Below, in pieces: positions 57,573-64,000 of a DNA stretch of 64,000 nt. Source of the DNA: Bryoerythrophyllum caledonicum (lineage: Eukaryota; Streptophyta; Bryopsida; Pottiales; Pottiaceae); NCBI GenBank assembly GCA_963971425.1, contig OZ020521.1:25064012-25128011 (forward strand). The letters run 5' to 3'. Position 1 is the first letter of the stretch; each line of letters starts with the position of its first letter. The position numbers were made by a program, and so were the translations under genes. Below the pieces are notes generated by a model that was not told where the DNA came from, did no database searches, and saw only the letters and a program-made list of their open reading frames with translations.

Positions 57573-60117
57573 TGTGAGCCGCAAAACCGGCCCACGAGGT
57601 TGAATGGACCGCGCATCGCGTCCATAAGGGTTAACTAGTAGTGAAAATGGGTTATCCCATTGGTTAGTTCTTGGTTTTCGATTGGATTGACCAATTAAGC
57701 CTTCCGTGCACTAAATCATCAGTGGGAGCCACATTGTGGTAACCGGAAGTTTTAGGAAGATAACCAAAAAATAAAGAAAAAAAAATTAAAAGAATAGAAG
57801 AAAACAAAAAGAAAAAAAAATAAGAAAAGATGGAGAAAACCAAAACAATAGGAAGGAGGGAAAAATGGTGAGAAGGAGAAAAGAAGGAAGAAGGAAAAAA
57901 TCAAAGAGCCTCAAAGAAAAGGGAAGAGGAAAAAATAGTTTAAGGGACCCAAAGGCTTGGGGAAAAAACCCTCACCATCATTTGGCAAATTAGCCATAAC
58001 CCAAAACAAGGGGAATTCAATCTAGGCTAATTAGGTAGTATTTGCATCGTTGAAATTAGTTTAGAGGCTCACTTATTGAGATCATGCACACACATGTGGC
58101 ATGGAGTCAAAGTTTAGATTTAGATATTCCTTGGTTAGTGGGACACCCACTTGTGTTAAATGCAAGGGTGGCTAGTGATTTTTTAGTTTTTTAGTTACTA
58201 TTGTTTAGTGTGACCATTAATGTGCCCACCCAAAATTGGCGGCTGTGAACGACGAAGGGAACGACCTTGGGAACAAGAAGGGAGCAAGGGCTTTGGGGTT
58301 ACCCCCCTTGGAGGCGCTCATTCGAAGGTGTGTGAGATAGGAGTTAGAGAGGCGTGTGTGTAGAGAGAGAGAGAGAGGTAGGGTCCAGATTTCCCCCTCT
58401 TGTGGGCTGGAATTTAACTCAATCGTTACGAAAATTAGCGAGTAGATAGATCAGAGCGTGGGCTTCCCAACAAGCTCAAGAGCGCGCGGTTTGGAGCTGT
58501 GACGACGAAGATACGAGCTGCGGAGTGAGGACGACCAGCTGGAGGATCAGCGGCGGATCTCACTTGTCCTCAGATTTCCCCTTGTCAATCGCACAGTTCT
58601 TGTCCGATGAAGCTTAGATTTTAGGCGTAGATAGATCAGCGCGTTGGCTTTCCAACAAGCTCAAGAGCACGCGGTTTGGAGCTGTGACGACGAAGATACG
58701 AGCTATGGAGTGAAGGCGACCAGCTGGAGGATCAGCGGCGCACCACACACGGCCTCGGGTTTTCCCTCGTCAGTCACGGAGTTCCGGTCCAATCGAGTTG
58801 GTCTTTTAGGTGTAGATAGATCGAAGCGTTGGCTTTCCAACAAGCCCAAGAGCGTGCGGTTTGGAGCTGCAAAGACGAAGATACGAGCCGCGGAGCAAGG
58901 GCAACCAGCGGATCTCAAACGGCCTCGGTTTTTTCCTTGTCAGTCACGGAGTTTTGCTCCAATCGAGTTGAGCTTTAAGGTGTAGATAGATTAGAGCGTT
59001 GGCTTTCCAACAAGATCAAGAACGTGCGATTTGGGACTGCGACGACGAAGATACAAGCCGTGGAGCGAGGGCGACCAGCTGGAAGATCGGCGGCGGATCC
59101 CATAGGTCCTCGGTCTTTCCCTTGTCAGTCACGGAGTATTGCTCCAATCAAGTTGATTTTTCGGGTGGAGAGAGATCAGAGCGTTGGCTTTCCAACAAGC
59201 CCAAGAGCGTGCGGTTTGGAGCTGCGAAGACGAAGATACAAGCCGCGGAGCAAGGACGACCAGCTGGAGCAACCGGCGGCGGATCCCACGCGGCCTCAGT
59301 TTTTCCCTCGTCAGTCACGGAGTTCTAGTTGTATTAAGCAAAGATTTTAGGAATAGATAGATTAGGAAGTTGGCTTTCCAACAAGATCAAGAACGTGCGG
59401 ATCGGAGTTGTGACGACGAAGATATCGGCTGCAGAGTGAAGAGCACCAAGAAGAGGAAGACGACCACAATCACAAGAACGAACACAAACACGGCAGAGGG
59501 TGAATTGAGCGGGATCAGGGAGCCTTCTTCCTTTCCCAATTGATTCATTATTCTCTTGATTGCATGTGGAGAAGGAACCCTAAATTGTCTAGTTAAAAAC
59601 ACTACGCGGAAGCGCTGCCAAATTTTCACTAGGATTAGGGTTTTGTTATAAATTCAACCAATTGGTGGTTTAATTGTCATTAGTAAGGTTGGAATGGGAT
59701 TACTTGTGTGAATGCATGTGAATGTGTAGTGCATGATATTAAATGAATGCATATGTTAAGTGAACACTGCTGGTCGTTGGCTGTGGGTCTAGGATTGAAT
59801 CAAATGGTTAATTGAAGGCTGCCATCGTGTTAAGCAAGAAAAACTAATAAGAATACAAAAAAAAAACATAGAAAACGGAGCCATAAGGCAAAAGATAAAG
59901 AGGTTCAAAGTCCGGCAATAAGTCAAAGATATAATTCATCCCTAATGCACTCATGATAGATAAAACATTGCGTTAAACACATCATGAACCGCTGCGATCT
60001 AAATGGGAGGTATGCATGTATGTCTTGATTGTTGATTGAACAAGGGGCTGAATCCCTCAAAGTAGGATCTTGTGTTCAAGATAAGCTTCCCACTAGGGGG
60101 GGTTTATTTGGCTCACA
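57573..60117 (+). repeat. 3' LTR of the young gypsy element
   Basis: Same length as the 5' LTR. Two differences noticed are 59122 (T versus C at 50753) and 59238 (A versus G at 50869). Both are transitions at CpG positions, as expected from methylcytosine deamination. The bases before it (GATGGCCGCCATG) are not polypurine. Confidence 0.95.
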
Positions 60118-60122
60118 CACCT

Positions 60123-62111
60123 TGCCATACATCCTTTCCCAGCTGCGTTAAACTCCTTGTATTTATTTATAACCGGTGTTTAGGTTTATGAAACCCTAAT
60201 TCTAATTTAATTTGAGCACCGCTTCCGTACGATCGTCGTGGATAGTAAAATTAGGGTTCCTTCCTACTACATGCAACAACGAGGATAGTTAACAAGTTCG
60301 AGAGAGGAAGAAAGCTCCCTCATCCAACTAAATTCACCCTCTGCCTTTTGATGGTGACCTCGATCGTGTTCGTCACTCGTCTCCTTCTCGCTAGCTGTGA
60401 TCCTCTTCAAGATGTTGCTCTTCTTCTGCTGGTGATCTGCTTGAAATCGTTCTCATCTTTGTCTCCCTGGTCTTGCTCTTCTTCTGCTCGTGATCGTGCT
60501 TGTCTTTGTCTCTCGGGTGTGTTCTTCTTCTGCTCGTGATCTGCTTGTGATCGTTCTCGTCTTCGTCACCCAGGAATTGCTCTTCTTCTGCTCGTGATTG
60601 TGCTCGTCTTCGTCTCCCTCGTGTGTTTTCCTTCTGCTCCTGATCGTGCCCGTCTTCGTCTCCCTCGTATTGCTCTTATTTTGCTCGTGATCTGCTCGTC
60701 ATCATCTCCCTGGTGTTGCTCTTCTTCTGCTCGTGATTGTGCTTGTCTTCGTCTCCCTGGTGTTGCTCTTTGTCTGCTCGAGATGTACTCGTCTCCGTCT
60801 CCCTAGTGTGCTCTTCTTCTGCTCGTGATCGTGCTCGTCTTCATCTCCCTGGTGTTGCTCTTCTTTTGCTCGTGATCTGCCCGTGATCATGTTGGTCTTT
60901 GTCTTCCTGGTGTTGCTCTTCTTCTGCTCGTGATCGTGCTCGTCTTCGTCTCCCTGGTGTTGCTCTTCTTCTCCTCGTGATCGTGCTCGTCTTCGTCTCC
61001 TTGGTGTTGCTCTTCTTCTGCTCATGATCTGCCCATGATCATGTTGGTCTTCGTCTCCCTCGTGTTGCTCTTCTTCTGCTTGTGATCGTGCTCGTCTTCG
61101 TCTCCCTATTGTTGCTCTTCTTCTGCTCGTGTAACCTAATTCAATCTCCCTGCACTAGCCGGGGCTTCCGGTCTCCCTATTACGAGTGGATAGGAGGGAA
61201 TTCTTTTCACAAAAAATCCCCTCCTGGCCGAGGCTTCCGAATCTCTCTCTCAATCTCTGCAGCCCACTCGTAGTACATTCCCCCCAATCTCCTACGAAAA
61301 TGAGCTCCCCTTGTGGGGGTAACCCCCAGGGCCTCTTGCTCCCCCTGCGTTCCCCAAGGTCATTTACCTCAATTCTTTGGCATGCATAAGCCGCCATCTT
61401 GGCTGCCACTACTAGTGGCACCTTTAAAAAACATTATCCTACCCACTAAATCCTTCTAAGCCACCCTTGTAATAACTAGGGAGGTGTCACTACTAACCTA
61501 GGAATATTCTACTAATATTTTAACCTTATGCCACATGATGTGCGCATGATCAACAATAAGTGAGCCCCTCTAACTAACTCAAGGGTTCTAAACTCACCTC
61601 TATCTACCTAAATTGAATTCCCCTTGCATGGGGTTATATCTAATTTAATTAGTGGTTGGTGGGGGTTTTGCCCAAGCCATTTTGAATTTTTGACCCTTCT
61701 TGACTATTTTTTAATGGGCTTTTAAAGCCTCATTCTTTTTTCTTCCTTCTCACCATCATTCTTCCATCTACTCCTATTTTAATCGTGGTTAGATCACCGT
61801 GGCTACTTTGCGGTCTCCAAATTGGTAGGAGGTAAATTGTTCTCCATCCCTTCTCTTTTAACTTTTCTATTGTTTTTTTTTTTTAACCTTTTTTTTTTCT
61901 TTCTATTTATTTTTTGGTTAACCACGTAAAAATCTTGGTTGCCATATTGTGGCTCCCAAATTAAGAATTAGTGGATGAAAAAGGCCAATTGGCCATTTTG
62001 GTCAAAAATCATGGGCTAATCCAATTGGTTAACCCATTTCTACTAGTCATTTACCTCAACGCATACGTTGTGTGATCCATTCGCCACCATGAGCCATTTT
62101 TGCAGCTCACA
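60123..62111 (-). mobile_element. Main part of the minus-strand gypsy 3' LTR
   Basis: On the minus strand it starts TGTGAGCTGC at 62111 with a GTGAGC/GCTCAT hairpin. It runs leftward to the insertion point of the young element and continues at 49203 and 46697. It is homologous to the LTR at 7437-9353, for example the stretches after TAATTGATTAACCCAT and around ATGCCACATGATGTGC. No genes are supported. Confidence 0.8.
60412..61133. repeat. Roughly 47-bp minisatellite inside the LTR
   Basis: About 14 imperfect units built from TGTTGCTCTTCTTCTGCTCG, TGATCGTGCTCG and TCTTCGTCTCCCTGG, with shortened units interspersed. The RRRRAR-type ORF on the minus strand is a by-product. The related LTR near 8290-8370 has only one or two such phrases, so the array expanded in this lineage. 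Confidence 0.9.
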
Positions 62112-62380
62112 CATGGTGGCCATCCGGGACAACTCGAAGAGGCGGAAAACGTCAACTCTTGCTCTTGTGCGCACGGTCAAGTCCCATCTCTTTGTGACTA
62201 AATAAACTACAGCCGTAAAAAGAATTGAGAGGCCCCAATTATGTGAAGGTTGTGAGCAAATCACACCTTGTACTCCTTGCATCGGTTTCCCGATGTTCTT
62301 GTTGAGAACTCCTCGCCATTTAAGGTTTAGAGTTGAACGGAATTGTTGGAGAAGACCTCCTTCACGAGATAGGGTCCCAA

Positions 62381-63172
62381 CTACAAGGCATCAAATTTGC
62401 CTGGAAAATTCAATCTCCTCGCGTCTTGGAGGAGGACTAGCATTCCTGGTCTTTGTGACCGGACCTTGTTCCGTTTGTTGAAGGCAATTTTCCTTCGATG
62501 TTGAATGGCTTCCATGTTCTGGGTGCTCCACCTGCGCATCTGATCGAGCACCTTTAAGCGTTCTAAACGATCGGCTAAGGACGTGGCCATGGACCACCGT
62601 TCGGCCACAACCACTCGTAGAGAGGGAATCTCGAACTCTATTGGCAACATGGCTTTAATGCCAAATACCAACAAAAAGGGCGTAGCGTGCGTGGTGACTT
62701 TTAAGGTGGTTCGTCAGGCCCATAATGCGGCGGGAAGTTTTGTGTCCCAATCCTTCTAGGAATCGGTGATCGTCATGCTCAAGATGTTCACCAAGGTTTG
62801 GTTGACCCGTTTAGTGTGCCCATTGGTTTGAGGGTCATAAGGGGTGGTTTCACGGTGATTGATCTTGAACCGGGTGGTCATGGCTTCAATCATCTCGTTC
62901 AAAAAGTGTTTCCCCCTATCACTAATGAGGATCTTGGGACAACCAAACCGGGTGATGATTTATTCGAACAAAAACTTGGCCGCATGATTAGCATCATTGG
63001 TTTTCACAGCTCGAGCCTGGGCCCATTTGGTGAGGTATTCGGTTGCCACGACTATGTGCTTCATTCCATTAGATGAGCTAGGATGCACCTCTCCAACGTA
63101 GTCAATACCCCATTTCTCGAATGGGACCAAGGACAAGGATACATGCAAGGGCATGTTCATACGAAGGTCATT
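62381..63172 (-). pseudogene. Integrase catalytic core and C-terminus, decayed
   Basis: The catalytic core is open at 63160-62960, with WGIDYVGEV (first Asp). A TAA follows FLFE at about 62960, then IISDRG-type sequence with the second Asp (LISDRGKHF) and TTRFKINHR, TNGHTKRVNQTL. The catalytic Glu position is Lys, as in the young element. The C-terminal part (62674-62381) has RRKIAFNKRNKVRSQRPGML and ends near the GKFDAL motif. Stops and shifts show this copy is dead. Confidence 0.75.
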
Positions 63173-63979
63173 TCAGGCATACCGTTGACAAGCGTTGCAT
63201 CGCTTAGTGTACTCGTGGGCATCTTGTAACAATGTGGGCCAATAGTAGCCTGTGCGAAGGACCTTCTGGGCCGTCAAGGTCCCTGAGAAGTGCCCACCAC
63301 ACGCGCTGTCGTGGCAAGCTGAGAGGATCGTAGGGATTTCCACAGACGACACACATCGACGTAGCATGCCGTCGACCCCACGACGGTACAACTTGCCTCC
63401 TACTATGGTAAAGTGGCGGCTATGAAGGCGAACCTTCCTACGCTCGTTCTTTGACAACGAGTCCAATAGAAGATGTGTGGTCAAGAATTCGGCCACTAGA
63501 TTGTACCATGAGGGGATGGAAGATACCTTGAACAAGTCCTCATCTATCATGGCCTCATCAATGGGGACTACACCGGTTTCCTCTGAGAGACGAGAGAGGT
63601 GTTCGCCTTGAAGGTGCGTCCATCCCGGGTGGTATTCAACCGTGTAGTCAAACTCTTCCAAAAGAAAGACCCACCTTGCTAAATGGCCACTTAAACCGGC
63701 CTTGTTAACGAGGTACTTGATGGCCATGTGGTCCACGTAGAACACCACGGGGTTGAGTAATAAGTAATGGCGGAATTTCCAGACCGAAAAGACCATTGCC
63801 AAACACTCACGTTCGGTGGTGGTATAGTTCTTTTCTGCGGGGTTTAATTGCCTACTTGCAAAGGCAATGGGTTGATCCTTGCCATTAAGGCCCACCGGTT
63901 GGCACAAGGTACTTCCTATTGCCACCGCCGAGGCGTCAGAAAAAATGTGGAATGGCAACTCCCAATTCGGGGGCCTCAA
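63173..63979 (-). pseudogene. RNase H and integrase zinc-binding region of gypsy pol
   Basis: One open frame of 268 codons. RNase H shows FSDASAVAIG (first Asp), TTERECLAMVFSVWKFRHYL (Glu), FYVDHMAIKYL (Asp) and HLQGEHLSRL. The last, normally (V)ADxLSR with an Asp, has Glu. An integrase N-terminal HHCC-like region follows, with H..H in the LHSRHF/ACHDSACGGHFSGT area and KRCNACQR. The frame closes with a stop right after CQRYA. It is the type of pol segment missing from the young element. Confidence 0.8.
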
Positions 63980-64000
63980 AATCGGGTAGGTGGTTTACTC

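Larger units (their letters stand above)
49204..60117 (+). mobile_element. Young, structurally complete gypsy element lacking reverse transcriptase
   Basis: 10,914 bp with two 2545-bp LTRs (49204-51748 and 57573-60117). The element starts TGTGAGCC and ends GGCTCACA, and is flanked by perfect CACCT duplications (49199-49203 and 60118-60122). The LTRs have equal length and I noticed only two substitutions between them, so the insertion is very recent. Its single large ORF has gag, protease and the integrase C-terminal part only, so it must have been mobilised with enzymes supplied in trans. It is inserted in the 3' LTR of a related minus-strand element. Confidence 0.95.
62112..64000 (-). mobile_element. 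Internal 3' part (RNase H, integrase) of the minus-strand gypsy element
   Basis: Next to the LTR start at 62111. In the minus direction it reads the end of reverse transcriptase, RNase H and integrase, then a short non-coding stretch to the LTR. The element continues past the window end. Its junction sequence GGCCACCATG, directly before the LTR, matches GCCGCCATG of the young element. Confidence 0.85.

Noticed and set aside
60702..61025. Arg/Glu-rich minus-strand ORF
   Set aside because: By-product of the 47-bp minisatellite.
1..64000. tRNA, rRNA, riboswitch or bacterial operon features
   Set aside because: None seen on reading either strand.

Overview
The window looks like nuclear DNA of a land plant or close streptophyte relative. 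The evidence is plant-type Ty3/gypsy LTR retrotransposons with multi-kilobase LTRs, CACTA DNA transposons, gag-like ORFs resembling plant transposon proteins, recurrent AAACCCTAA-type motifs, and no bacterial gene organisation. I cannot name the species. Almost everything here is transposable-element sequence, much of it nested. No intact host gene, rRNA, tRNA or CRISPR array was found.

Layout. 1-9353 is a stack of nested insertions: a minus-strand gypsy 5' end (6121-9353) cut by a CACTA end (6008-6120), cut by copy A of a 3.8-kb single-ORF element (2437-6002), cut by another LTR (1-2436). 9890-13369 is a complete-ended, non-autonomous CACTA element, followed by a decayed relative of the single-ORF family (copy E, 13560-14878). 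15121-30656 is a minus-strand locus with a decayed protein-kinase-like gene, a decayed coiled-coil/RING-H2 gene and a fragment of a paralogue of the latter. GCGGACTG-type minisatellites separate the genes, and copies B and C of the single-ORF element sit inside coding sequence. Copy D lies next door (31161-34946). 34952-37938 is AT-rich with faint DNA-transposon remnants. 37939-46088 holds a long gag-like reading frame interrupted only by TAG codons and split by a solo LTR (41852-44606). 46545-64000 is a minus-strand gypsy element whose 3' LTR carries a second solo LTR (46698-49120) and a very young gypsy element (49204-60117). That young element has an intact 1395-aa ORF lacking reverse transcriptase.

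The most unusual system is the 3.8-kb family (copies A-D). It has TG...CA termini and 5-bp target duplications, no terminal repeats, and one gag-like gene. Two insertion sites can be confirmed by rejoining the broken host gene or by the paralogous empty site. These copies look either like solo LTRs that carry an ORF or like an undescribed integrase-mobilised element. A second unifying feature is that every LTR-type terminus here opens with a short hairpin directly after TGT. The third is the amber-only reading frame at 39191-45892.
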